Assembly: GCA_963575745.1 (NCBI GenBank)
Contig: CAUYUJ010018616.1
Span: 143,680-207,679, forward strand
Direction: 5' to 3'
Origin: Prorocentrum cordatum
Lineage: Eukaryota; Sar; Dinophyceae; Prorocentrales; Prorocentraceae
DNA: 64,000 bases
How positions within the stretch are numbered: the stretch's first letter is position 1; each line of letters starts with the position of its first letter. Shown here piece after piece: positions 9,431 to 21,146 of this stretch. Made by a program: the position numbers and the translations under genes. The notes under the pieces were generated by a model. That model was not told the DNA's origin, did not search any database, and saw only the letters and a program-made list of their open reading frames with translations.

Positions 9431-10578
9431 TTTTTCGTCCAGCAAGAATGTACATCCCCCCCTCTGGTTTTTCCTTTCCTTGAAGGGGTGCCATTTACAT
9501 ATGGTCGGGTCCTAACGTTCTCCCAACCAGGCCCGCATCCCCCCCCCACCCACCCCATCCCCATCATCCCGCGCACATCAAATAAAACGATTCGCCCGCA
9601 CCCATGCATCACCAATCATCAATTTGCACGGCTCCGTTGCTGAGAAAATCCCTCGCGCGCGTCGTCGCGCGCGCATGACAGAATTCGTCAAAAGCCGTTC
9701 GAGATCGACGTCGCTAAAAACGTCGTTCAAAAATGCTATGTTAGGCAAGGCGTTCAAGATCGACTTCCCCGGACAAATCTGAAGAACATGGTTTTGCAGC
9801 GCGGCGTTTTGTAACACATGCGCGCTTTTGAAAGTTCCGAAATCAAAAAAACATTGTACTTCAACGCGTTCATCAAATTTGGCCAAACGGGCCTTTAGCG
9901 CGCATGTCGAAATCATCCGAAAGCAAATGATACCTTGCGGGCCAATTGCTCCCGTCGGCCGCGTGCGCGTCGAAATTCCTCTCCAACCGTCATCGCCGAA
10001 ATGTGGACGCCATCGTCGTCGCCGGCACGATCAACATCGGCGCGTCGTCGGCCCCGCCGTCGTCGTCGCCATCGTCGTCACCAACTCCAATACACTTGTG
10101 ACCGTTTCTGCCGGAGTCGGCGTCGTCATGGTACCGCGCCCGCGCGAGCCTGCGCGCGCTAGCGCGGTCGCGGCGATGCGCCAGCCAGCGCCGAGCAGGC
10201 GTCGCAATTGCCGCTGCGCTGGATTTGCAAACCACGTTGCGGGTGGGCGGGCGGGGGTGATTGTGCGAGCAATGGAATTGACAACGCACGGCGAACAGAA
10301 ACTAATTCTCCATTCTTTATTTATAAATGAATAATTTTTTCCCCCCAGCGTTTTCCGTTCCCTTTCGGGTACGTAAATCACATATGATTCTGACCACATG
10401 TCCATCCTAACTATGAAATTGCACTATCCCAAGGGAACCGGTATCGCTCCCCCTGAGGTTCCCTGGTAAAAAACAATACGCAGGGACATGTTGCGTGTTT
10501 AAAAAAATGTTTCACGAATCCCTTCCCCCCAAAAAACATGACGAATTGCACACGCGCGCGTCGTCGCGCGCGCATGTC

Positions 10579-10615
10579 GAAATCCTTCAAAAACCTTCCG
10601 TGTCGGAAGGATTTC
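10579..10615. repeat. Conserved hairpin of the macrosatellite
   Basis: GAAATCCTTC and GAAGGATTTC form a perfect 10-bp stem around a 17-base loop. Equivalent hairpins lie near 10868-10905, 12189-12225, 12480-12516, 14180-14216 and 14468-14505. The loops differ (AAAAACCTTC versus AAAACCCATC starts) while the arms are kept. Confidence 0.75.
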
Positions 10616-10984
10616 GCTATCGAGTTTCCAAAAACCTACAAAAACACTGGTTTCGCAACACTGCCTTGCTAAAAAAGCTTACGCGCGAGCTCTTGCGAAA
10701 TCTTAAGAAAACCATGAGTCTTTCAAGATTTTCACAAAATGCTTCCAAACGGGCTTCGCGCGCGCGCATGTCGAAATCTGTCGAACGCCCTTGCGCGTGT
10801 GCCGTCGCGAGAATCCTCTAAAAAAAAAGCAGGACGAAGTGCAGACGCGCGCGTCGTCGGGCGCGTATGCCGAAATCCTTCAAAACCCATCGGTTTCGGA
10901 AGGATTTCAAAATCGTGTCCAAAAAACCTACAAAAACATAAGGTTTCGCAACACGGATTTCCAACAAAAGCGTGCGCGCGCGCT

Positions 10985-10988
10985 CTTG

Positions 10989-11019
<31 letters not shown>

Positions 11020-11217
11020 CTCCCTCCTCCCGTGTCGTCGTCGCGGTCTTCGCCTACGTCGTCCTCTGTCTTTCCTCGTGTTCGTCGTCGTCGTCCTCTT
11101 TGGCGTCGTGGCCGTTTCCGTCGTCGTTGTCGCCGTGGTCGTCCTTCCTCCTCCTCCCTCGTCGTCGTCGTCGTCCGTCGTCGGCGTCTCGTCGTCGTCC
11201 CTCCTATTTCGTCGCCA

Positions 11218-11249
<32 letters not shown>

Positions 11250-11511
11250 GTCATCGTCTTCCCTCCTCCCTCGTCGTTGTCGTCGTCGGCGTCGCCGTCC
11301 TTCCTCCGTCTTCGTCGTTCGCGTTGTCGCCGTCCTCCCTCCTCCCTCATCGTTGTCGTCGTTGTCGTCGCTGTCGTCGTTGTCGCCGTCGTCGTCCTCC
11401 CTCCTCCCTCGTCGTCGTCTTCGTTGGCGACGTCGTCGTCGTCTTCGTCGTCGTCGTCGGCGTCGGCATCGTCGTTGTCTTCGTCGTCGTCGACGTCGGT
11501 GTCGCCGTCGA

Positions 11512-11556
<45 letters not shown>

Positions 11557-11786
11557 TGTCGTTGACGTCGTCGTCGTCGTCGGTGTCGCCGTTGTCGTCG
11601 TCGTCGGCGTCGTCATCGTCGTCGTCGTTGTCATCATCGTCGTCGTCGTCGGCGTCGGCGTCGTCGTTGTCTTCGTCGGTGTCGTCGTCGTCGTCGAAGT
11701 CGTTGGAGACGTCGTCGGTGTCGTCGTAGTCGTTGTCGGCGGCGTCGTCGTCGTCGTTGTCGCTGTCGTCGTCGGCGTCGATGTCG
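10985..11786. repeat. GTC/TCG array 1 of the macrosatellite
   Basis: About 800 bp of GTC triplets broken by CCTCCCTCC and TTCCTC words at positions that recur in arrays 2 and 4. The shared interruptions show the arrays were copied as parts of larger units rather than expanded independently. All long frames here are repeat artefacts. Confidence 0.9.
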
Positions 11787-12597
11787 TTGCCAAGTGCCAT
11801 GTGGTACCCACCGTCACAGTCTTAAGAAAGTTTGTAAATTAAGTTGCGGGAGGGTGGGTGGGATGTTTGCGCGAGCAGTGGAGTTGACAACTGCGAGCTC
11901 CTCTAGTGGATCCCCCTTTCTTAAAAAAGAAACAAACTCTATCCCCCCCCGGCGTCATCGGCCCCCCTATCGGGTATGTAAACCACATACGATTCTGACC
12001 ACATGTCCATCCGAAATATGTATTTACACTATCCCTGGGAGACCGGTATCGCTGCCCCTGAGGTTCCCTTGTAAAAAAAAAAAAACAATACGCGGGGACA
12101 TGTTTTGACCTAACATAAGACTTTTTCGCGATTCCCTTGCAAAACATTGGACGAAGAGCACACGCGCGCGTCGTCGCGCGCGCATGCCGGAATCCTTCAA
12201 AAACCTTCGGTGCCGGAAGGATTTCGCAATCGAGTTTCCAAACAACATACCAAAAACACATGGTTTCGCAACACTGCCTTGCTAAAAAAGCTTACGCGAG
12301 AGCTCTTGCGAAATCTTAAGAAATACATTGGTTTTTCAAGATTTCACAACATGCTACCAAACGGGCTTCGCGCGCGCATGTCGAAATCTGTCGAACGCCC
12401 TTGCGCGTGTGCCGTCGCGAGACTCCTCTGCAAAAAACGTGACGAAGTGCAGACGCGCGCGTCGTCGCGCGCGTATGCCGAAATCCTTCAAAACCCATCG
12501 GTTTCGGAAGGATTTCAAAATCGTGTAGCCCAAAAAACATACAAAAACACAAGGTTTCGCAACACGGATTTCCAACAAAAGCGTGCGCGCGCGCTCT

Positions 12598-12816
12598 TGC
12601 GTCGTCGTCGTTGTCGTCGCCTTCTTCCTCCCGCGTCGTCGTCGTCGTCGCCTACATCGTCCTATGTCTTTCCTCGTGTTCGTCGTCGTCGTCGTCCTCT
12701 TTGGCGTCGTGGCCGTTTCCGTCGTCGTTGTCGCCGTGGTCATCCTTCCTCCGGCTCCCTCGTCGTCGTCGTCGTCGTCGGTCGTCGGCGTCTCGTCGTC
12801 GTCCCTCCTATTTCGT

Positions 12817-12850
<34 letters not shown>

Positions 12851-13101
12851 CGTCGTCTTCCCTCCTCCCTCGTCGTTGTCGTCGTCGGCGTCGCCGTCCT
12901 TCCTCCTTCTTCGTCGTTCGCGTCGTCGTTGTCCTCCCTCCTCCCTCATCGTTGTCGTCGTTGTCGTCGTTGTCGCCGCCGTCGTCTTCCCTCCTCCCTC
13001 GTCGTCGTCTTCGTTGGCGACGTCGTCATCGTCGTCGTCTTCGTCGTCGTCGGCGTCGGCGTCGTCGTCTTCGTCGTCGTCACCGTCGGCGTCGTCGTCG
13101 T

Positions 13102-13151
<50 letters not shown>

Positions 13152-13435
13152 GCGTCGGCGTCGTTGACGTCGTCGTCGCCGGCGTCGTTGACGTGGTCGT
13201 CGTCGTCGTCGTCGGTGTCGCCGTTGTCGTCGTCGTCGGCGTCGTCAACGTCGTCGTCGTTGTCATCGTCGTCGTCGTCGTCGTTGTCGGCGTCGGCGTC
13301 GTCGTCGTCGGTGTCGTCGTCGTCGTCGTTGTCGGCGTCGTCGAAGGCGTTGGAGACGTCGTCGGTGTCGTCGTAGTCGTTGTCGGCGGCGTCGTCGTCG
13401 TCGTTGTCGCTGTCGTCGTTGGCGTCGCTGCCGCT
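12598..13435. repeat. GTC/TCG array 2 of the macrosatellite
   Basis: Same order of interruptions as array 1, ending with GTCGTTGGCG and GCTGCCGCTGCCAAGTGCC. Length differs from array 1 mainly through loss or gain of GTC triplets. Confidence 0.9.
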
Positions 13436-13635
13436 GCCAAGTGCCATTTGGTACCCACCGTCACGGTGTTAAGAGATTTTGCAAACCAAGCTGCGGGTGG
13501 GTGGGTGGGATGTTTGCGCGAGCAGTGGAGTGGACAGCTTCAAGACAGTCAAAATGGATTGCGCCACATAGATTCTCCTTCTGCGAAAAGGAATCCGATC
13601 CCCCCCCGACCCTCCGATCTCACCCCCTCCGCCCT

Positions 13636-13815
13636 GGTGTCGTCGTTGTCGTCGTCGTCGGTGTCGTCATCGTCGTCGTCGTCGTCGTCGGCGTCGGCGT
13701 CGTCGGCGTCGTCGGTGTCGTCGTCGTTGTCGTCGTCGGCGTCGTTGTCGTCGTCGAGGTCGTCGGAGACGTCGTCGGTGTCGACGTAGTCGTTGTCGTC
13801 GGTGTCGTCATAGCC
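13636..13815. repeat. GTC/TCG array 3 (partial unit)
   Basis: A short array in a truncated unit: it is followed by GTCTTAAAGAGG and GCAAACCAAGTTGCG, as in full units, but lacks the hairpin segment upstream. Confidence 0.85.
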
Positions 13816-14592
13816 GGTCTTAAAGAGGTTTTGCAAACCAAGTTGCGAGTGGGTGGGTGGGATGTTTGCAAGAGCATGGGAAGTGTCAAATCTTGTGTGA
13901 AAATCAATTCTCCTTTCTAAAAAGAGAATAGACTCTACCCCCCCCCCCCGGCGTCATCGGCCCCCCTTTCGGGTATGTAAATCACATATGATTCTGACCA
14001 CATGTCCATCCTAACCATGAATGTACACTATCCCCGGGGAACCGGTATCGCTCCCCCTGAGGTTCCCTTGTAAAAAACAACACGCGGGGACATTTGTTGT
14101 TCGAACATAAGACTTTTCACGGATCCTTTGCAAAGCACGGGACGAAGTGCACACGCGCGCGTCGTCGCGCACGCATGCCGAAATCCTTCAAAAACCTTCT
14201 GTGCCGGAAGGATTTCGCAATCGAGCTTCCAAAACACATACAAAAACACTGGTTTCGAAACATTGCTTTGCTAAAAAAGCTTACGCGCGAACTCTTGCGA
14301 AATCGTAAGAAAACCATCGGTTTTTCAAGATTCTCACAAAATGCTTCCAAACGGGCTTCGCGCGCGCATGTCGAAATCTGTCGAACGCCCTTGCGCGTGT
14401 GCCGTCGCGAGAATCTTCTGCAAAGAACCGGGACGAAGTGCAGACGCGCGCGTCGTCGCGCGCGTATGCCGAAATCCTTCAAAACCCATCGGTTTCGGAA
14501 GGATTTCAAAATCGTGTAGCCCAAAAAAACCTACAAAAACACAAGGTTTCGCAACACGGATTTCCAACAAAAGCGTGCGCGCACGCGCTCTT

Positions 14593-14593
14593 G

Positions 14594-14630
<37 letters not shown>

Positions 14631-14820
14631 GCCGTCCTCCCTCCTCCCGCGTCGTCGTCATCGTCGCCTACATCGTCCTCTGTCTTTCCTCGTGTTCGTC
14701 GTCGTCGTCCTCTTTGGCGTCGTGGTTGTTTCCGTCGTCGTTGTCGCCGTGGTCGTCCTTCCTCCTCCTCCCTCGTCGTCGTCGTCGTCCGTCGTCGTCG
14801 TCCCTCCTATTTCGCCGCCG

Positions 14821-14852
<32 letters not shown>

Positions 14853-15298
14853 GTCGTCGTCGTCGTCTTCCCTCCTCCCTCGTCGTTGTCGTCGTCGGCG
14901 TCGCCGTCCTTCCTCCTTCTTCGTCGTTCGCGTCGTCGCCGTCCTCCCTCCTCCCTCGTCGTTGTCGTCGTTGTCGTCGTTGTCGCCGTCGTCGTCTTCC
15001 CCCCTCCTCCCTCGTCGTAGTCTTCGTTGGCGACGTCGTCGTCGTCTTCGTCGTCGTCGTCGGCGTCGGCGTCGTCGTCGTCTTCGTCGGTGTCGTCGTT
15101 GTCGTCGTCGGCGTCGTCATCGTCGTCGTCGTCGTTGTCATCGTCGTCGTCGGCGTCGGCGTTGTCGTCGTCGTCGTCGGTGTCGTCGTCGTTGTCGGCG
15201 TCGTCGAAGTCGTTGGAGACATCGTCGGTGTCGTCGTAATCGTTGTCGGCGGCGTCGTCGTCGTCGTTGTCGCTGTCGTCGTCGGCGTCGCTGCCGCT
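14593..15298. repeat. GTC/TCG array 4 of the macrosatellite
   Basis: Collinear with arrays 1 and 2 including the CCTCCCTCC interruptions, and followed by the same GCCGCTGCCAAGTGC, GGTATCCACCGTCACGG and GCAAACCAAG words. Confidence 0.9.
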
Positions 15299-16799
15299 GC
15301 CAAGTGCTATTTGGTATCCACCGTCACGGTGTTAATAGATTTTGCAAACCAAGTTTCGGGTGGGTGGGTGGGATGTTTGCGCGAGCAGTGGGGTGGACAG
15401 CTTCAAGACAGTCAAAATGGATTGCGCCACATAAATTCTCCTTCTGCGAAAAGGAACCCGATCCCCCCCGACCCTCCGGTCTCACCCCCCCCGCCCTCGG
15501 GATGTGCACTTCAAATATGATTCTGCCCATCGTTCATTCTAAATATGAACTTGTACCACCCGTCGCAATCGCGCTCGCAATCTCGCAACATCTGAAGACA
15601 CCATCGGTCTTTCCGACCTTTCCATCCAGTGCGACCGAACGCGCCCCTCGCGCGTGCACGTCGCGCGCGCCCTCGCGCGCGTGCAGTCGCGACAATCCAA
15701 CAGAAATGGGGCGAGGTTCGCGCGCGCGCGTGTCGTCGCGCGCGCATGCCGAAATTCATCGGACAACTCGAAACGTCGAAAAAGTTTCCGCGTCGAGCAG
15801 CCCAGACACATATGAAAAACACATGTTTTCGCCGCGGGGGTGTTCAAGAAAACCTCCGATCGCCTTCTTGCTTTTTGCGTAAAAACGGTTGGGTTACCAA
15901 CATGTTCATCAAATGCTACCAAGCGTGCCTTTCGAGCGCGCGTGTCGAAATCATTCGAACGCACGCCCATGCGCGCGTGTTGGGCGGGCGGCGGGGGGGG
16001 GGTGCGCGATCCACGTCGAGAAATGCAACGCGGGCGACTCGCGCACGTCGGCCGCGCGCCCACGCGTTGAAATCCTCCAAACATCCATCGGCGAAGCATG
16101 AACAGCATCATCGTCATCGGCGCGATCAGCATCGGCGCCGATATTGGCCGCGTCGTCGCCCTCGCCATCATCGCCACCATCGTTGCCTATCATCAGCGCG
16201 TCTGCCGTTCTCGACGTCGCCATTATGCCGTGCGACTCGAGCTGACGGGCCCTCGCTTCAGCGCGGCCTGCGTTGCGCGCTGGGAAGTTCCAAACAGCCA
16301 ATGCCACCGCGGCCGCGTCGGTCGCGCCAGACTAGGCGGGCGCTCTGCGCGCGAGACTGCGCGCGCTAGCGCGGCCGCAGCGATGCGCCAGCCGCCGCCA
16401 AGCAGCCATCGCAATCGGCGCCGCCTTGGTTCTGCATGCGAAAGTGCGGGTGGGTGGGCGGGGCCATTGCGCGCAGTGCAATTGACAATTCACGGCGAAC
16501 AGGAATTCATTGCACCGCGTAGTTGTTTTTTCCCACGGCGAACTAGGCCCACCCCAGGATTATCTAGCCCTCCTGGGGAATCGCCATTGAAATAGGAGTA
16601 TGGCCTATCAGTCATTTTCCATGTGAACTCATGCCACCCTGGCAAAGCCGACCCCCCCACGAACCCCCTTCGCCTGTTGCAAAACATGTCTGCGCAAAGA
16701 ACGAGCAAACGAGACAAAAGGCACAGAAAAAGACAAACACAGACGATTGTTGGTCTGCGGGGCGAGAGCGAACCTCTTCCGCTAAAAGCTAGGCGGGTT

Positions 16800-17160
16800 G
16801 CGCACAGCTTTAATTAGGGAGACAGGGCACAGGAAGGCGGGGCCTCAGGCGGCCGGAGCGGGCGGAGCCCAGGGTGCAGGCCGTGCCGAAGAGCTCGAAG
16901 AGCTTGCACAGGAAAAGGAACACCGCGGACAAGGACCAGGGGCGAAGACCCGGAAAGCGAAGGAGATGGTGTTGCCGTCAACGGCACATCGCGAACACCA
17001 GCCTCAAGCACTGCAGAGGAGGACGTGCCACTTGACCAGGTCAACGCCCAGGAGAGAGAAGAGCACCACGAAGGCGATGAGCAACGTTGTGCAACCGGAT
17101 GATGCGGAGGAGGCCCAGGAAGAAGAGGAGCACCACGAACAGACAAACACAGACGAACGA
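16800..17160. other. No gene recognised; purine-biased stretch
   Basis: GAGG-, GAAG- and CAGG-rich sequence with Glu/Arg-rich frames on the plus strand. No domain or convincing repeat period is visible, and no neighbour supports a gene. Confidence 0.4.
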
Positions 17161-17164
17161 CGTG

Positions 17165-17203
17165 CAACACGCACACACACTTACACAAACACACACACAC
17201 ACA
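17165..17203. repeat. (AC)n microsatellite
   Basis: ACAC steps with one TTACACA interruption. Confidence 0.85.
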
Positions 17204-17254
17204 CGGCTTGGTCCGCCTTCAGGGGGGGGCGGGGGGGCTGACTATGCCCGCTGG

Positions 17255-17398
17255 AATCGTCGACGACGACGATGCCGAGCAACGAAAACGACGGCGACGG
17301 CGACGGCGACGCATTGCGGAACTGCGCGACGAGTCCCGCTGCAATCGACGACGACGACGATGACGACGACGACGAGGACGACGACGACGACGACGGCA
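17255..17398. repeat. (GAC)n-rich array
   Basis: GAC and GGCGAC triplets in two blocks around a GAACTGCGCGACGAG interruption. The dispersed ATTGCACCACGTATA motif follows at once. Confidence 0.85.
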
Positions 17399-18072
17399 TC
17401 GCACAGAATATATTGCACCACGTATATCCGCCCGCGTAGATTGCACAACGCAAACTGCTAGACACAGGCTGTTCAAAATAAACGATATGTACTGTTCCCC
17501 GCTGCCTAACATATACTATGCAATCGAACTTGTGCAAGCGATGTTCGTTAATTTGAGTGGAGTGGGAAATTGGGTGCAACCTACGTATCTAAAGCAATCT
17601 ATGCGGCACCACCTTTTTTTGTCGAACACCCTCCCGTGGCAACAACCCGAGGGTCGCAAGCCGACGGCGGAGCAATTAAAACTCGGCGAACGAGCGGGCG
17701 AGACTAGGCCAGGCTGAAGAGAGACGTGGATAACTCAGACTAGAAATAATGTCTCGATCGTTCCACGAGCGCACGCCCTGACACGAGCATCGACCTCGTT
17801 GTGCAGAGCTCCCAGGGTCAGGCAAAATGCCGGTTGTGGGGACGGGTTGCAACCGGAACAAAAATAACCACACAACCTGAGCCGAGCAAGAAAGGCGTGG
17901 CACCATCCAAGAGGTTGGCACAATCAAAACTGCGACCCAAATGCGGAGGCGACGGACGGCGGCGACGGGCCCTCACAAACCGGCCGGACCGGCGCACAGG
18001 GTCACGGGCGGAAGCGTCGGGCGGCGACGGGCCACCACAAGCCGGCCAGACCAGCGAGGAGGCCCAGTTAGC

Positions 18073-18234
18073 TTTAGGTCGGGCCTGTCCCCCTACAGGC
18101 GGATTGTGGGCGAAAAATAAAAAATACTCAAAGAATAATCCCAAATGAACAAATACTAAAAAAATAGTCCCCAGACTATTTTTTAAACTATTTTTGAATA
18201 TTCCTCCTGTAGAGGGACAGGCCCGACTCAAAGT
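18073..18234. mobile_element. MITE-like family 2, copy 1
   Basis: Terminal inverted repeats: left GTCGGGCCTGTCCCCCTACA, right (other strand) GTCGGGCCTGTCCCTCTACA, each continuing GG, one variable base, then GGA. The core is AT-rich (GAAAAATAAAAAATAC, and a run of T and A around 18160-18200), in contrast with the GC-rich surroundings. The second copy at 24018-24203 shares ends and the AAAAATAAAAAATAC core word. No coding capacity. This is the form of a non-autonomous DNA transposon. Confidence 0.8.
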
Positions 18235-18489
18235 TAGTTAGTTCTTTCTGAGACAAGTAAAAAACCATAAGTGCAAGCACTGTCTGGGGAAAGTAGAAGA
18301 GAGGATGAAGGAGAAGACTCGTGGGCGAACAGCGCAGCCGCATCCGCGGCCTCGCGGGCTGGGCCCCTGTGCCGCACGGGGAGCTTGCCCGAGGGTGGGC
18401 GGGTCGGGAACTCTGCCGCTACAGCCTGACGACGCCCACCTGCCAGGTGGACACTGCGTCCGTGCTCACCTGCGCGATGTCTTGGATGG

Positions 18490-18705
18490 GGCAGTGCAAA
18501 GGGGGGTCACCACTAGGGGGGTCGCCACTTCTTCGAGGAAACGCCACTTCCTCGAGACTTCCTCGAGGAACTGGGCCCCCCAGAGCCCCGAAAACGCAAA
18601 GAAACGTCCAAGAACATCCTCGACCCCTCGACTCTCCATCCCGGAACCTCGATTTCCAGGAGAAGCTGGCGACCCCCCCCAGTGGTGACCCCCCTTGGCA
18701 CTGCC
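18490..18705. mobile_element. MITE-like family 3
   Basis: 216 bp flanked by long inverted repeats of about 40 bp: left GGCAGTGCAAAGGGGGGTCA, right (other strand) GGCAGTGCCAAGGGGGGTCA, both continuing CCACT, a G run and GTCGCCA. The interior has secondary CTTCCTCGAG / CTTCGAGG repeats. Only one copy was seen in this window. No target-site duplication was identified. Confidence 0.8.
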
Positions 18706-18799
18706 TGATTGGAGGCCTGGGCCCCGATCGACCGACCGACGCGGCGCACGCGGCCGCTGGGACCCGCGCGCTTCCGCCACGACGTCTGGATCATCCGGG

Positions 18800-19090
18800 C
18801 GCACCAGGACAGCCGGGCCTCGTGCTCGCGGAGCTGGGCGGGCGGCTCTTCTCTCTCCCCGCCGGGGCGGCGCGGGCCGGCGAACGGCAAAGGTGACGGC
18901 CGGTGCGGCCGGGAGCTTCTGCTCATAGCGTGCCGCGGCGGCGGTCCCGGCGACGCACTGTGCCGTGCAAGCGGATGGCTTGCCGCTCCGCTCCGCGGGG
19001 CGGGAGGCTGGGACAAACTCGGCACGTTGACACTCGAGAGTGGGGTCGTGGACAGCGTGCCGCGCCGAAGCGTGGCGGGCCAGGACGGCC
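18800..19090. repeat. Dispersed repeat C, copy 1
   Basis: Shares GCTCCGCGGGGC, ACGTTGACAC, GGACCAG-like and GTGGCGGGCCAG words in order with 53370-53500. The matching core is about 130 bp (18960-19090). Function unknown. Confidence 0.5.
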
Positions 19091-19624
19091 GGAGCGAAAC
19101 GCGAAGCAAAAGATCCTGCTCGTATATGCTTTCGTCTGGTCCAAAGCGTTCGGCAGTCCAACACCCAGAGACTTGATACGCTGATTCGTGCGATCCGTTC
19201 CACGGGACCGGACGTTCATCCCGAGTCGGTTTTGACAGTCCCGGGGCTGGGCGAAGGCCCCTTTGAACACTTGCCGGGTGGTTTTTATTATCAATACGCT
19301 GACATCTGGGCAGGACGAAGAAATTGAAGAGGCCCCAGAACACACAAATAAATACACACAAATAAAAATATTCACCATATTTTCCCATATGTTCTAGGTT
19401 TCTGTCTTCCCCCCCCCACTTCCCATATTTTCGTATATTTTCCTGGGGATCGACAATTAATTGTGTCTGTGTGTTTTTGTTTCCCTCCTGAGAAATGTCC
19501 CAATGGAAGAAGTCGGGACGGCTCCTCGAGAGCCGCGCAGTGAAAAAATGATGTCGTCGGATGCCCAGGGAGGGTTTGCCGCCCCGGGTGGGGGAGGCTA
19601 TGGGGGCGGTGTCCTCGTCCAGCC

Positions 19625-19735
19625 TCCTTCTCCTCCTCCTCCTCCTCCTCCTCCTCCTCCTCCTCCTCCTCCTCCTCCTCCTCCTCCCCCTCCCCTCCCT
19701 CCCTCTCTCCCTCCCTCCCTCCCTCCCTCCCTCCT
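19625..19735. repeat. (CTC)n and (CCTC)n microsatellite
   Basis: CTC triplets from about 19630 to 19686 followed by CCCT/CCTC tetramers to 19735. Confidence 0.95.
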
Positions 19736-19879
19736 GGGAATCCTGGGAACCCATCAGGAGGTGGGCGGGCATGCGTGGTCCCTTGTTCTTCCTTGTAAAT
19801 AACTGCTCCCTGCTGCACCCCGAAGCCAGTCCGAGGGGCGGGCGGGGAGTCTGGCCTGAGACTCCGCTACCGTTTACGA

Positions 19880-20335
19880 TCCTGAAGCTTAGAGCTTGGC
19901 AACAGCTTCGCGGATGGAGGTTGGGTTGTTATCCAGACTTGGCTCTCGGCTTAGCGCCGCGCGCAATCGTTAAGCAAAAAACGCAAGAGCTTCACGGATG
20001 GAAGGCGGGTGGTTTTCAAAATGTGGCTCTCCTTAGCGCCGCACAGATTCGTCTTAACCATGTGCAAGAGGTCAACAGGTCGAGGGCGGGCCGTTTTCAA
20101 AATGTGGTTCTCGCCTTGGCACAACCCACGCTCGTCTTACACATGTGCCAAGAGCTTGGCGGATTGAGGACGAGCCGACTTCAACATGTAGCGTTCGCCT
20201 GAGGGTCGCGCACATTCGTTCGAACAATGCGCAAGAGTTTCACGGATTGAGAACGGTTCCTTTTCAAAAGGTGGCTCTCGCCTTAGCGCCGCGCACATTC
20301 GCTTTAACAAATTGCAAGAGTTTCACAAGCTCCCA
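19880..20335 (+). repeat. 83-bp satellite, about 5.5 copies
   Basis: Units contain GCAAGAGCTTCACGGAT, a GGCGGG or GAACGG step, TTTTCAAAATGTGGCTCTCG, CTTAGCGCCGCGCACATTCG and TAAC-CA words. GCAAGAG-type starts lie near 19983, 20063, 20147 and 20231, a period of 80-84 bp. The 213-codon frame over 19561-20202 is a passenger of the array. Confidence 0.85.
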
Positions 20336-20399
20336 TGGTTAACGTGCCAACATCAATGTTTTGGAGCGATTCAGGGTTATCAGGGCGCAGCAGTTATGA

Positions 20400-20525
20400 T
20401 GATTCGTGGAGTTGAAATCCCAGGAACGGTGTTCTGGCACGATTCTGGATCGTCAAGACGCAACAGTCAAGTTGAGTGGTGGTGTTGAAATCCCGAGAAT
20501 GGTGTTCTGGCACGCTTCAAGATCT
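20400..20525 (+). repeat. 77-bp tandem duplication
   Basis: GTTGAAATCCCAGGAACGGTG with GTTCTGGCACGATTC near 20411 recurs near 20488 with small changes. It directly follows the 83-bp satellite. Confidence 0.75.
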
Positions 20526-20654
20526 TCATACGGCTGTCTCCCAACAGGTCACTTCCCTCAGTGGGAATGAACCCTTGTAGGGGTCTATGAAGAGGGAGCT
20601 TGGAGGGAGGGTTTAGTCCAACGTCGTTGATGAGTCTTGGGTTTACACTGGTCC

Positions 20655-21060
20655 TCCTCCCCCTTCTCGTCCGCTTCGTCCTCGTCCTCTTCTTCCTCGT
20701 CCTCGTCGTCATCCTCTTCATCCTTAGCCTCCTCGGCTCCTAATGCAGTGACACAACTTCCAAGCATTGGGCCACATGGCCAGACCTCCTCCTCCTCCTC
20801 CTCCTCCTCCTCTCCCCTCTTTTGACTCCCTCGTCCTCCTCCTCTCCTCCTCCCCCTCCCCCTGCCCCTCCTCCTCCTCCAGCCTGCCCAAATCCCTGCC
20901 TGGCACTGCCCCTACTTCCCGCGCCCCTCCTCCCCTATACTTCTTTCCTGCGCCCTTCTCCCTCTCACGTCCTGCCTCCGGACATCATCCTCCCCTCCTG
21001 AGTCCCACACGTCACCCTCCCGCATCGCCCCTCCCCCTCCCTCTCCATCGCCACCCCCTT
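20655..21060. repeat. CTC/TCC-rich pyrimidine tracts
   Basis: Several short CTC, CCTC and TCGTCC arrays, the clearest at 20789-20815. No gene is visible; Ser- and Pro-rich frames follow from composition. Confidence 0.7.
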
Positions 21061-21146
21061 CCCCCGCTCTCCTCGTCTTCTCCAGTGTCCCTCGCACCCG
21101 AGCCGCTTCACATTCCCGCTCCGCCTCCCCACCCCGGGTGCGTCCA

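Larger units (their letters stand above)
9650..16500 (+). repeat. Macrosatellite, direct units
   Basis: The gateway box (T)GCGAGCAGTGGAGTTGACAA and its variants occur near 10264, 11871, 13518, 13870 (diverged), 15381 and 16469 (diverged). Between boxes the order is GTAAATCACATATGATTC-like, CCGGTATCGCTCCCCCTGAGG, the ACGCGCGCGTCGTCGCGC word, two AAATCCTTC hairpins about 290 bp apart, TTTCCAACAAAAGCGTGCGC, a GTC array, then GGTACCCACCGTCACGGT. Full units are about 1.6 kb; the one ending at 15381 holds an extra partial unit. No credible gene lies inside. Confidence 0.8.

Noticed and set aside
10985-15298. Long acidic poly-Asp and poly-Ser/Val frames in the GTC arrays
   Set aside because: Open frames exist in all phases because the triplet has no stop codon. 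No non-repetitive protein end was found in any phase.
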